Assembly (NCBI GenBank): GCA_025966175.1
Contig: JAOPVN010000569.1
Location: forward strand, 1-20,556
Direction: 5' to 3'
Origin: Modestobacter sp.
Lineage (GTDB): Bacteria > Actinomycetota > Actinomycetes > Mycobacteriales > Geodermatophilaceae
DNA length: 20,556 nucleotides
Positions within the stretch are counted from its first letter, which is position 1. Every line of letters begins with the position of its first letter. The notes under the pieces are model-generated. The model did not search any database, was not told the DNA's origin, and saw only the letters and a program-made list of their open reading frames with translations. The position numbers were made by a program, and so were the translations under genes. This document shows positions 6,483-12,563 of this stretch, piece by piece.

Positions 6483-8270
6483 TCAGCCGCGGCCGAGGAC
6501 GGCGGTGAGCACGCCGGACAGCCAGCTCCTGGCCTCCTGCGGAGCGGCCGGGGCACCGGCGTGCCGGGCCGCGACGTAGAGGTCCGGGCGGACCAGCAGC
6601 ACGCCGGCGTCGCCGATCTCCCGCAGCTCCGCCCAGGTTCCGTAGGGGTCCTCGATCGGCTGGCCGGGACCGATCGACACCGGGGTGATCACCAGGCCGA
6701 GCTCAGTGGCCAGCTCCTCGGCGGCTTGCAGCCAGCCCTCTCCCCCGATGCCGGTGACGACGCTGAACCGGCCTTGGCCGACGAGGTCGAGGGTGGAGAC
6801 CCGGTGGCCCGCCCGGGTCACCCAGGTGTGCGGGAGCTTGGCGCCGGGCCAGGTGGTGGGCTGGGCGTAGAGCTCCGGATCACGCCGGTACTCCGGCATC
6901 GGCGTGCCGTCGCCGATGACCGCCGACGAGGCGTACCGCTGGTTGTGCTCGACGCCGTGGGCGTCGAATTCGTAGGCCTTGTGCGCGATCGCCTCGCGCA
7001 GCGCGGCCCGCACCTTCTCCCCCTCCGGTCCCGGCGCCTTCCGCACGGCCAGCCGCTCCGCCAGCAGCTCGACGTCGGTGGTGTCGGACAGGTCGAGCGC
7101 GGTGAGGATCTTGCCGGTGTCGGCGATGCTCTGGTTGGCCCGCTCCACGATCTGCCGGGCGATGGGCGCCCGCTCGGCGTCGTAGCTCTCCAGCAGCGCC
7201 GGCGAGGCGGTGCCGGCGACGACGTGGGCGAGCTTCCAGGCCAGGTTGTACGAGTCCTGGATGGAGGTGTTGGAGCCCAGCCCGTTCGTCGGTGGGTGCC
7301 GGTGCACCGCGTCGCCGGCGCAGAACACCCGGCCGCGGGCGATCGTCGTCGCGAAGTGGTGGTTCACCGTCCACGGTGAGGCCGACTTCACCCGCATCCG
7401 GAAGTCGTCGGTGCCGACCAGGGCGACGGCCAGCTCGCGGACCACCTCGTCGGTGAAGGTGGGTGGGCCGGCCGCCACCTCGTAGCCCCACATGAGCATC
7501 CACTCGGTCCAGGGCTTGATCATGCGCAGCACGCCCAGGCCGACGCCCTCCTTCTCGGCGCCCGGCTGGAGCATCCAGTAGAGGACCGACGGGCGGTGGG
7601 CGACCAGGTGCGACAGGTCGGCCTCGAAGACGATGCTCATCGCACCGGCGACCGCACCCGGGCCCTCGAACGGCAGGCCGAGGTCGGCGGCCACCAGGCT
7701 GCGGGCGCCGTCGGCACCGACCAGGTACCGGGACCGGACGGTGTACTGCGCACCGCTCAGCCGATCGCGGACGGTGGTGGTGACGCCGTCGTCGTCCTGC
7801 TCGTGGCCGAGGTACTCGACGTCGAACCGGATCCGCGCGCCGCGCTCCTGGGCCGCCTGGACCATGATCGGCTCGGTGATCGTCTGCGGGGCGTCGAGCA
7901 TGGTGCAGGGGCTCTGCAGCTCGTAGTCGGCGTGCCGCAGGGTATCGGTGCCCCAGGAGGGGATCCGGCCGAGCTCCTCCCCCGCCAGGCTCGTGCAGAA
8001 CGTCGTGTTGCCCATGTACTCCCAGGGGGTCGCCTCACGCATCAGCCGCTCCTCGAGGCCCATGTCGCGCAGCGCCTCCATCGTGCGCTGGTTGGTGATG
8101 TGCGCGCGGGGCGTGTCGGAGAGTCGGCTGTACTTGGTGATGAGCAGCGTGCGGGTGCCGTAGGTGGCGAGGAACAGCGCGGCGGCCGCGCCGGCCGGGC
8201 CGGAGCCGACGACCAGCACGTCGGTGTCGTAGGCAGGAGTCGGGGCGGGGGTCGTCGCGGCAACGCTCAT
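6483..8270 (-). CDS. FAD-dependent aromatic hydroxylase (phenol/2,4-dichlorophenol 6-monooxygenase type)
   Basis: A 595-residue class A flavoprotein monooxygenase, expected to hydroxylate a phenolic ring using NADPH and O2. The FAD Rossmann motif VVGSGPAGAAAALFL is at about residues 20-34. YLVGADGARSLV carries the DG motif. VFCAGDAVHRHPPTNGLG is the GD motif that contacts the flavin ribityl chain, followed by NTSIQDSYNLAWKLA. A C-terminal thioredoxin-like domain (about 450-595) is present, as in phenol hydroxylases and TfdB. ATG 8268-8270 is chosen because a GAGGA site lies just upstream. An upstream in-frame start at 8348 falls within the promoter and is rejected. The natural substrate is unknown; no ring-cleavage gene is in the window. 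Confidence 0.9.
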   Translation of the reverse strand: MSVAATTPAPTPAYDTDVLVVGSGPAGAAAALFLATYGTRTLLITKYSRLSDTPRAHITNQRTMEALRDMGLEERLMREATPWEYMGNTTFCTSLAGEELGRIPSWGTDTLRHADYELQSPCTMLDAPQTITEPIMVQAAQERGARIRFDVEYLGHEQDDDGVTTTVRDRLSGAQYTVRSRYLVGADGARSLVAADLGLPFEGPGAVAGAMSIVFEADLSHLVAHRPSVLYWMLQPGAEKEGVGLGVLRMIKPWTEWMLMWGYEVAAGPPTFTDEVVRELAVALVGTDDFRMRVKSASPWTVNHHFATTIARGRVFCAGDAVHRHPPTNGLGSNTSIQDSYNLAWKLAHVVAGTASPALLESYDAERAPIARQIVERANQSIADTGKILTALDLSDTTDVELLAERLAVRKAPGPEGEKVRAALREAIAHKAYEFDAHGVEHNQRYASSAVIGDGTPMPEYRRDPELYAQPTTWPGAKLPHTWVTRAGHRVSTLDLVGQGRFSVVTGIGGEGWLQAAEELATELGLVITPVSIGPGQPIEDPYGTWAELREIGDAGVLLVRPDLYVAARHAGAPAAPQEARSWLSGVLTAVLGRG

Positions 8271-8319
8271 GGAGTCCTCGTCGTCGATTCCGTACAGCGG
8301 TCCGTATGGCGGCTGCCCA

Positions 8320-8348
8320 GGAGTACCGGGCCGGCGGGAGAGTGTCAA
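8320..8348 (-). promoter_or_regulatory. Promoter of the FAD aromatic hydroxylase gene
   Basis: On the minus strand a consensus -35 TTGACA (8348-8343) is followed after 17 nt by TACTCC (8325-8320). Transcription would start near 8313, leaving a leader of about 43 nt with the ribosome site before ATG 8270. Confidence 0.6.
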
Positions 8349-8379
8349 GGGTCACACCCCATGCGCGCAACCCGCCCTC

Positions 8380-8395
8380 CCGGACAGGTGTCCGG
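8380..8395. repeat. Short palindrome, possible operator upstream of pdxY
   Basis: CCGGACA and TGTCCGG flank a 2-nt centre. The site lies 47-62 bp upstream of the pdxY start and about 32 bp beyond the -35 box of the divergent hydroxylase gene. The size suits a dimeric repressor or activator. No binding protein can be named. Confidence 0.35.
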
Positions 8396-8429
8396 CAGCA
8401 CCGCGATCGAGCGGCGAGAGCCGGTGTGC

Positions 8430-8435
8430 CACCGT
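8430..8435 (+). promoter_or_regulatory. Possible -10 box of a leaderless pdxY transcript
   Basis: CACCGT is followed by exactly 6 nt and the ATG at 8442, with no ribosome site. The spacing is the same as at three other plus-strand genes in this window. The hexamer is a weak match, so confidence is modest. Confidence 0.35.
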
Positions 8436-8441
8436 TCCGGC

Positions 8442-9293
8442 ATGGTGAACGTCCTGTCCATCCAGTCGCACGTGGCCTACGGGCACGCCGGCAACGCCTC
8501 CGCGGTCTTCCCGCTGCAGCGGCTGGGCATCGAGGTCTGGCCGGTGCACACCGTCCAGTTCTCCAACCACACCGGCTACGGCGCCTGGACCGGGCGGGTG
8601 TTCGACGGGCAGGCCGTCGACGAGGTCGTGCAGGGCATCGAGGACCGCGGCGTGCTCGGCAGCTGCGACGCCGTGCTCTCGGGATACCTGGGGTCGGCGG
8701 ACATCGGGCACGCCGTGCTCGGCTCGGTGGCCAAGGTCCGGGCGGCGAACCCGGCGGCGGTGTGGTGCTGCGATCCGGTCATCGGTGACGTCGGCCGCGG
8801 AGTGTTCGTCCGCCCCGGCATCCCGGAGTTCCTGCGCGAGGTCGCCGTGCCGGCCGCGGACATCGTGACGCCGAACCACTTCGAGCTCGAGCTGCTGTCG
8901 CAGGCCGAGACCGGGTCGCTGGACTCGGTGAAGGACGCCGCCGCCGCCGTCCAGGCGCTGGGCCCGCGGGTGGTGCTGACGACCTCCCTGGTCACCGAGG
9001 ACACCCCCGCCGACGCGGTCGACCTCCTCGCCTCGGAGGGCGGCCGGCACTTCCGGGTCCGCACCCCGCGGCTGGACCTGTCGGTCAACGGCGCCGGGGA
9101 CGCGATCGCCGCGCTGTTCCTCGCGCACTGGCTGGACACCCGCTCGGCCGGTGCGGCGCTCGGCCGCGCGGCCGCGTCGGTGTTCGGGCTGCTGCGGATG
9201 ACCGCGGAGGCATCCTCGCGCGAGATCCTGCTGGTGGCCGCGCAGGACGAGTACGTCTCCCCCACCCGCACCTTCGACGTCACCGAGGTCTGA
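8442..9293 (+). CDS. pdxY: Pyridoxal kinase PdxY
   Basis: A 283-residue ribokinase-superfamily enzyme that phosphorylates pyridoxal with ATP in the vitamin B6 salvage pathway. Seen: SIQSHVAYGHAGNASAVFPL at the N-terminus, the substrate-loop text VHTVQFSNHTGYG, CDAVLSGYLGSADIG, and CDPVIGDVGRGVFV. PNHFELELLS follows, and NGAGDAIAALFL supplies the catalytic GAGD aspartate. This closely parallels E. coli PdxY. The start is ATG 8442; a GTG directly after it is an alternative one codon later. The UPF0303 gene starts 2 bp after its stop, so the two are surely co-transcribed. The PLP made here would serve enzymes such as the class V enzyme at 4261-5649. Confidence 0.95.
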   Translation: MVNVLSIQSHVAYGHAGNASAVFPLQRLGIEVWPVHTVQFSNHTGYGAWTGRVFDGQAVDEVVQGIEDRGVLGSCDAVLSGYLGSADIGHAVLGSVAKVRAANPAAVWCCDPVIGDVGRGVFVRPGIPEFLREVAVPAADIVTPNHFELELLSQAETGSLDSVKDAAAAVQALGPRVVLTTSLVTEDTPADAVDLLASEGGRHFRVRTPRLDLSVNGAGDAIAALFLAHWLDTRSAGAALGRAAASVFGLLRMTAEASSREILLVAAQDEYVSPTRTFDVTEV

Positions 9294-9295
9294 CC

Positions 9296-9772
9296 GTGAC
9301 CGACTTCCCGACCCTGGCCGAGCTCGCCGCCGAGGAGGACGAGCTCCAGCTCGCGCGGTTCACCAACGAGGACGCCTGGACGCTGGGGACGGCGCTGGTC
9401 ACCCGGGCCCGGGCGGAACAGCTGCCGGTCGCGGTCGAGGTGTCCCGCCACTCCCACCAGCTCTTCCATGCGGCGATGACCGGGGCGACGCCGGACAACG
9501 ACTCCTGGATCCAGCGCAAGGCGCGGGTGGTGCACCGCTTCGGGCACAGCTCGCTGTACGTGGGCCAGCGCTCGCGCGAGGCCGGCACCACGTTCGAGGA
9601 GCAGTTCGGGCTCGACCCGCAGCTCTTCGCCGCGCACGGCGGCGGCTTCCCGCTGATCGTGCGCGACGTCGGGCCGATCGGCGTCGTGGTGGTCTCCGGG
9701 CTGCCGCAGGTCGAGGACCACCGGATGGTCGTCACCGCGCTGCGGGAACTCATCGCCCGGCAGCGATCCTGA
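9296..9772 (+). CDS. UPF0303 / heme-degrading-domain family protein (HbpS/GlcG-like fold)
   Basis: A 158-residue soluble protein starting at GTG 9296, two bases after the pdxY stop (translational coupling likely). The segments RHSHQLFHAAMTGATPDNDSW, IQRKARVVHRFGHSS and HGGGFPLIVRDVGPIGVVVVSGLPQ match the UPF0303 family, related to the DUF336/GlcG and HbpS heme-binding proteins. The conserved GGGFPL and GVVVVSGL strands form the core of that fold. The family's function is poorly defined; heme or small-ligand binding has been proposed. Its tight pairing with pyridoxal kinase hints at a B6-linked or cofactor-sensing role (inference only). Confidence 0.85.
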   Translation: MTDFPTLAELAAEEDELQLARFTNEDAWTLGTALVTRARAEQLPVAVEVSRHSHQLFHAAMTGATPDNDSWIQRKARVVHRFGHSSLYVGQRSREAGTTFEEQFGLDPQLFAAHGGGFPLIVRDVGPIGVVVVSGLPQVEDHRMVVTALRELIARQRS

Positions 9773-9824
9773 TCACGCGGCCGGACCGGAGACTGGGCGC
9801 TGCGCGGCCGAGCCGCCGGCGATC

Positions 9825-10259
9825 TCAGTCGCTGGTGTCCTTGTTCTGGTCGATGATCGTCTGCCGGCGCGGCGTGACCCACAGGATGACCCGCTCGGAC
9901 TTGATGGCGTCCGCCGGATAGTCCTTCCCGGTGTACTTGCGCGAGAGTTCCTGGATGTGCTCGCGCGCCTCGGGCCCGGTCGTCATGCGGGTCACCTCAC
10001 CCCGCACCTCGGCGTAGCGGTACGGGTCGTTCTCGTCCCGGATCAACACCGTGATCCGAGGATCGCTCTGCAGGTTCTTGTACCGACGCCGATGGGTCTC
10101 GGTGTTCAGCACCACCGATCCGTCCCGGACACCGACCCACAGGATCTGTGTCTGGAACATCCCGCTCGGCAACAGGGTGGTCACCGCAGCGAAGTTCTTG
10201 CCGGATGCGAGCTCTTCGGTGACGGGGTGCAGCTCCGGGGCGTTCGTCGTCTCAGCCAT
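9825..10259 (-). CDS. PPOX-fold (pyridoxamine 5'-phosphate oxidase-like) protein, probably F420- or flavin-dependent
   Basis: A 144-residue split-beta-barrel flavin-reductase-fold protein. Motifs include an N-terminal helix followed by NFAAVTTLLPSGMFQTQILWV, SVVLNTETHRRRYKNLQSDPRITVLI and YAEVRGEVTRM, which are typical of actinobacterial PPOX-class F420-dependent oxidoreductases. The R-R-R/K-x-x-N-L segment is the usual phosphate or cofactor-binding part. It is not a classical PdxH, because the PNP/PMP-specific C-terminal motif is absent. ATG 10257-10259 has an AGGA site 6 nt upstream, and a perfect hairpin lies directly upstream of that. The gene converges with the UPF0303 gene across 52 bp in which I see no clear terminator. 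The substrate is unknown. Confidence 0.85.
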   Translation of the reverse strand: MAETTNAPELHPVTEELASGKNFAAVTTLLPSGMFQTQILWVGVRDGSVVLNTETHRRRYKNLQSDPRITVLIRDENDPYRYAEVRGEVTRMTTGPEAREHIQELSRKYTGKDYPADAIKSERVILWVTPRRQTIIDQNKDTSD

Positions 10260-10271
10260 GACCCATCCTGA

Positions 10272-10301
10272 CCGCAGATCGCCTCCGACGGCGATCTGCG
10301 G
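10272..10301 (-). promoter_or_regulatory. Leader hairpin or operator directly upstream of the PPOX-fold gene
   Basis: The arms are CCGCAGATCGCC and GGCGATCTGCGG, a perfect 12-bp stem with a 6-nt loop. The hairpin ends 12 nt before the start codon and adjoins the ribosome site. It could be a DNA operator, an RNA hairpin affecting translation, or a terminator for the gene that ends at 10417; no U tract follows on the minus strand. The remaining bases up to 10416 hold only a weak possible -10 (CATAGT on the minus strand, 10378-10373). Confidence 0.5.
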
Positions 10302-10416
10302 AGGAAGAACGAGCGTCCTGCGGAGCAGGGGCGAACCAGGCCCTCGCGCCGGCGCGGTTCTCTGAGCGGCCCACTATGGAACACCCTGTGGCGATGCGTT
10401 CCCGGCGGCCCTGTTC

Positions 10417-11403
10417 TCAGACCGACAGATGCCGGCCTGCCCCGGCCTCGCGCGCGGCTGCGAGCACGAGTGTCGCCGCCGTCGCGTCTTGCACTGCGAC
10501 GCCGACCGACTTGTACAGCGTGAGCTGGTCAGGTGAGGTCCGGCCCGGCCTGGTCCCGGCGACCAGCTCACCGATCTCGGTGAGCTGGTCATCGGTGATG
10601 AGCCCGTCGCGGAGCGGCTCGGTGAGGTCCGGACTGCCGGCCGCCGAGCCGGCCGCGAGCACCACCCGGCGCGACTCGACGCAGATCAGCGCGTCGGCGA
10701 CGGTCGCGTCGTCCAGCTCCCGGCCGGCGGGGGCCCACCCCACGGAGGTGACGTGCGTGCCGGGATGCAGCCACTCCCGGCGGACCACCGGGTCGCCGGG
10801 ATGGGTCGTCGCGCAGACGATGTGCGCGCCGTCCATCGCTTCCCGGTAGGAAGTCACCGTACGGACCTCGGCGTCGAGTTCCTTCTGCAGCTCCGCGGCC
10901 AGTGCGTCGGCGCGGGGCGCGTTCCGGCCGGCGATCCGGATCTCGTGCACCGGTCGCACGCGCGACACCGCCCGGGCATGTGAGCGCGCCTGCACCCCGG
11001 TCCCGAGGACCGCCAGGACGGATGCGTCCTCCCGGGCCAGCAGCCGGGCGGACAGCGCCGAGCAGGCGCCGGTGCGGACGGCGGTGATCACGGTCCCGTC
11101 GAGGAGCGCGGCAGGCTCACCCGTCGCCGCGTCGAAGACGACGATCACCGCCTGGTGCGTGGGCAGTGCGGTTCCGGCGTTGCGCGGGAAGAGTGAGACC
11201 AGCTTGGTGACCAGCGAGCCCTGCGAGGGGACGTAGCCGGGCATCGCGAACAACCGGCCGTCCACCTCCGGAATCACGGCACCGATCCGGTCGGGGACCG
11301 ACGCACGGCCGGCGCTGAGGTCGGCCATCGCCGGGGCGAGCGCGTCGATCAGTGCGTCGACGTCCAGGAGGGCGGTGACCTCGTCGTGGCTCAGCACCAA
11401 CAC
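10417..11403 (-). CDS. Ornithine cyclodeaminase / mu-crystallin family protein
   Basis: A 328-residue NAD(P)-dependent enzyme of the ornithine cyclodeaminase/mu-crystallin family. Members include ornithine cyclodeaminase, alanine dehydrogenase and ketimine reductases. Seen: Lys67 in LVTKLVSLFPRN (the conserved substrate lysine), Arg110 in ITAVRTGACSALSA, the Rossmann motif LGTGVQARSHARAV (132-145), and HTVxSVGW-like text HVTSVGWAPAGREL. GTG 11401-11403 is chosen because a promoter lies exactly upstream and the family N-terminus (LSHDEVTALLD) follows; the extra 19 residues of the longer frame look non-coding. Exact substrate unknown. It lies upstream of the PPOX-fold gene on the same strand, 157 bp apart. 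Confidence 0.88.
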   Translation of the reverse strand: MLVLSHDEVTALLDVDALIDALAPAMADLSAGRASVPDRIGAVIPEVDGRLFAMPGYVPSQGSLVTKLVSLFPRNAGTALPTHQAVIVVFDAATGEPAALLDGTVITAVRTGACSALSARLLAREDASVLAVLGTGVQARSHARAVSRVRPVHEIRIAGRNAPRADALAAELQKELDAEVRTVTSYREAMDGAHIVCATTHPGDPVVRREWLHPGTHVTSVGWAPAGRELDDATVADALICVESRRVVLAAGSAAGSPDLTEPLRDGLITDDQLTEIGELVAGTRPGRTSPDQLTLYKSVGVAVQDATAATLVLAAAREAGAGRHLSV

Positions 11404-11410
11404 CCTGCAG

Positions 11411-11439
11411 AGGGTCGCGGGGATCCACGTCGGGGTCAA
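11411..11439 (-). promoter_or_regulatory. Promoter of the ornithine cyclodeaminase family gene (near-leaderless)
   Basis: On the minus strand TTGACC (11439-11434), a 17-nt spacer and GACCCT (11416-11411) precede the GTG start by 7 nt. No ribosome site is present, so the transcript is likely leaderless. Confidence 0.6.
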
Positions 11440-11484
11440 CGCTCCCGCCCCGGACGCCACCGCGCGGACGTGTCGTTCGGCCGA

Positions 11485-11520
11485 CCCGGCTGCCGTGTCA
11501 TTCGCCGGAAGGCAGCCGGG
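11485..11520. repeat. Perfect 10-bp inverted repeat
   Basis: CCCGGCTGCC (11485-11494) and GGCAGCCGGG (11511-11520) are separated by 16 nt. The repeat lies between the ornithine cyclodeaminase promoter and the degraded reading frame that starts near 11542. It could be a hairpin or a regulator site serving either side. Confidence 0.45.
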
Positions 11521-11541
11521 ACCGGGCGACGCTACCGGCTC

Positions 11542-11809
11542 ATGTGCGACCCGACGGACCAGCCCCGCTGGCGCCTATGCACGAAGACCTGTTCGTGCGC
11601 CTGGGCGAGCTGCCCCTAGGGCTGGAATCGCTCTCGCAGATGGTGAGCGAGCCGAAACCCTGCTCGCTGATGGCCGACTCGAGGCCGCACTGGGGCGAGC
11701 ACAGCTGCGCCGGCGCGTCGCCCCGCCGCTCGGCCGAATCCTCGGAGGCCGAGTCCGGGTTGTCCCTGGAGCCGCCTCCAGGGCGCCGCGGGCCGCACTC
11801 AGCCCGCGA
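11542..11809 (+). pseudogene. Possible frameshifted small gene (unrecognised)
   Basis: This gene-poor stretch holds coding-like text split over two plus-strand frames. From the ATG/GTG region at 11542-11577 one frame reads MHEDLFVRLGELPLGLESLS, then QMVSE, with G/C-ending codons. From about 11651 a second frame continues AETLLADGRLEAALGRAQLR, then RRVAPPLGRILGG. If one base is missing near 11650 they join into one helical, leucine-rich protein. I do not recognise the family, and the second half overlaps the hairpin behind the 44-residue minus-strand gene. It may be a decayed gene, or two chance open frames in GC-rich DNA. Confidence 0.35.
11764..11783 (-). terminator. Hairpin terminator behind the 44-residue protein gene
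   Basis: CCCTGGAG and CTCCAGGG form a perfect 8-bp stem with a 4-nt loop, 26 bp beyond the stop of the minus-strand small gene. There is no U tract, as is usual in high-GC genomes. Confidence 0.5.
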
Positions 11810-11944
11810 TCAGTGCTTGGTCGGGTGGGTCAGCTTGTCCATGCCCGTGGACGTGTCGTGGGCGGCCTTCTTGGCGGCCCGCTTCTGCTTGATCGTCGTC
11901 CCGGACTTCTTCGACATCGTTGCGCGCGGCGACTTGTCTGCCAT
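11810..11944 (-). CDS. Small basic protein of 44 residues (MADKSPR... type)
   Basis: A short gene encoding a highly basic protein: MADKSPRATMSKKSGTTIKQ followed by KRAAKKAAHDTST and a GMDKLTHPTKH end. The ATG at 11942-11944 has GAGGGAG 6 nt upstream, a good ribosome site. A -10 box TAGCGT lies 43-48 bp further up and a hairpin follows the stop, so a whole small transcription unit is visible. Similar Lys/Arg-rich proteins starting MADKSPRxxMxKKSGKS are, to my knowledge, widespread in actinobacteria and uncharacterised. The charge suggests nucleic-acid or ribosome binding, but no function is known. Confidence 0.8.
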   Translation of the reverse strand: MADKSPRATMSKKSGTTIKQKRAAKKAAHDTSTGMDKLTHPTKH

Positions 11945-11984
11945 GACCACTCCCTCATCGGGGAGCCACGAGGCCCCAGGCCGG

Positions 11985-12059
11985 TGACGCTACGCCGTCG
12001 ACACTCCGCTGGGGGGACGCCGGAGCGCCAGCCGTGCAGCGCGGTCCGGCGTAGCGTCA
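11985..12059. promoter_or_regulatory. Divergent promoter pair within a 13-bp inverted repeat
   Basis: TGACGCTACGCCG (11985-11997) and CGGCGTAGCGTCA (12047-12059) are perfect inverted copies 49 bp apart. Each contains TAGCGT pointing outward: minus strand at 11992-11987 towards the 44-residue gene, plus strand at 12052-12057 towards the 68-residue gene. TAGCGT also precedes the permease (13502) and CoA-transferase (18713) genes. The plus-strand leader would be about 88 nt. Confidence 0.55.
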
Positions 12060-12151
12060 GGGGCACGGTCCCCTCGCGCCCGTCCCCGACGACCCGTCGA
12101 GGACGACGTCCTCCACCACCGCCGCGCCGTCGGCGGAGTCAGGCCGCCGCC

Positions 12152-12358
12152 ATGACCGTCCCCACGTACAGCCCGGACACCGCCACCACCGACACCGCCC
12201 CGGCGGGAACCGACCCGGTCATCGAGGATGCCGCCGCGCAGCCCAGCTGCCCGGCCTGTCCGCACCCGCTGGCGGACCATGATCCGATCGGCGCTCGGTA
12301 CTGCCGGGCGACCGCCGCCGCCGGCGCGACCGACCGCGGCTGCGTCTGCCGGCACTGA
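12152..12358 (+). CDS. Small Cys/His-rich protein (68 residues), possible metal-binding
   Basis: The protein starts MTVPTYSPDTATTDTAPAG and has an acidic, Thr/Ala-rich first 30 residues. A compact C-terminal module follows with Cys33, Cys36, His38, His43, Cys51, Cys64, Cys66 and His68 (CPACPHPLADHDPIGARYC ending RGCVCRH). The C-x2-C ... C-x-C spacing suits a zinc ribbon-like site. I recall similar CPHPLADHDxI...RGCVCR proteins in related actinobacteria, with no assigned function. The ATG at 12152 is the likely start: composition changes there, and the open frame further upstream crosses the promoters. Only a weak AGG precedes it. The plus-strand promoter at 12052 probably serves it. Confidence 0.65.
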   Translation: MTVPTYSPDTATTDTAPAGTDPVIEDAAAQPSCPACPHPLADHDPIGARYCRATAAAGATDRGCVCRH

Positions 12359-12450
12359 CCCCGCCCGAGGGGCTCCGGAGCGGCGGTGCTCGCCCGCGTT
12401 GCGCCCGCAACGACGATCCGGCGCACCGGCGCGTGGCGCGGCCCGGCGTA

Positions 12451-12480
12451 GTCGGGTGCACGGCGGTCGGGTGCACAGCG
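12451..12480. repeat. Two tandem 15-bp direct repeats
   Basis: GTCGGGTGCACGGCG is followed at once by GTCGGGTGCACAGCG (14 of 15 identical). The pair lies 32 bp upstream of the -10 box of the pentapeptide-repeat gene. The 205-bp gap also holds a 7-bp inverted repeat CGTTGCG/CGCAACG at 12397-12412. Possible activator sites, unproven. Confidence 0.4.
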
Positions 12481-12511
12481 GCAGTGCGCCGACGGCCCCG
12501 GTCCCCCGAAT

Positions 12512-12517
12512 TAGGCT
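12512..12517 (+). promoter_or_regulatory. -10 box upstream of the pentapeptide-repeat gene
   Basis: TAGGCT, the same hexamer as at 6118, is followed by a leader of about 40 nt with a G-rich stretch (12550-12556) as ribosome site before ATG 12564. No clear -35 is seen. Confidence 0.45.
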
Positions 12518-12563
12518 CGGGACAGGTCCCCGCCCGGGGACCGACCACCGGGGGGGCTGCACC

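Noticed and set aside
8271..8348. N-terminal extension of the FAD hydroxylase to 8348
   Set aside because: It overlaps the TTGACA promoter, and the ATG at 8270 has a ribosome site and a family-like start.
9773..9824. Terminator between the convergent UPF0303 and PPOX-fold genes
   Set aside because: Only short imperfect GGCC-type pairings are present, with no convincing stem.
10373..10405. SigH/SigE-type stress promoter (GGGAAC ... GTT) before the PPOX-fold gene
   Set aside because: The spacing between the two elements is about 15 nt, shorter than the usual 17-18, so the match is not convincing.
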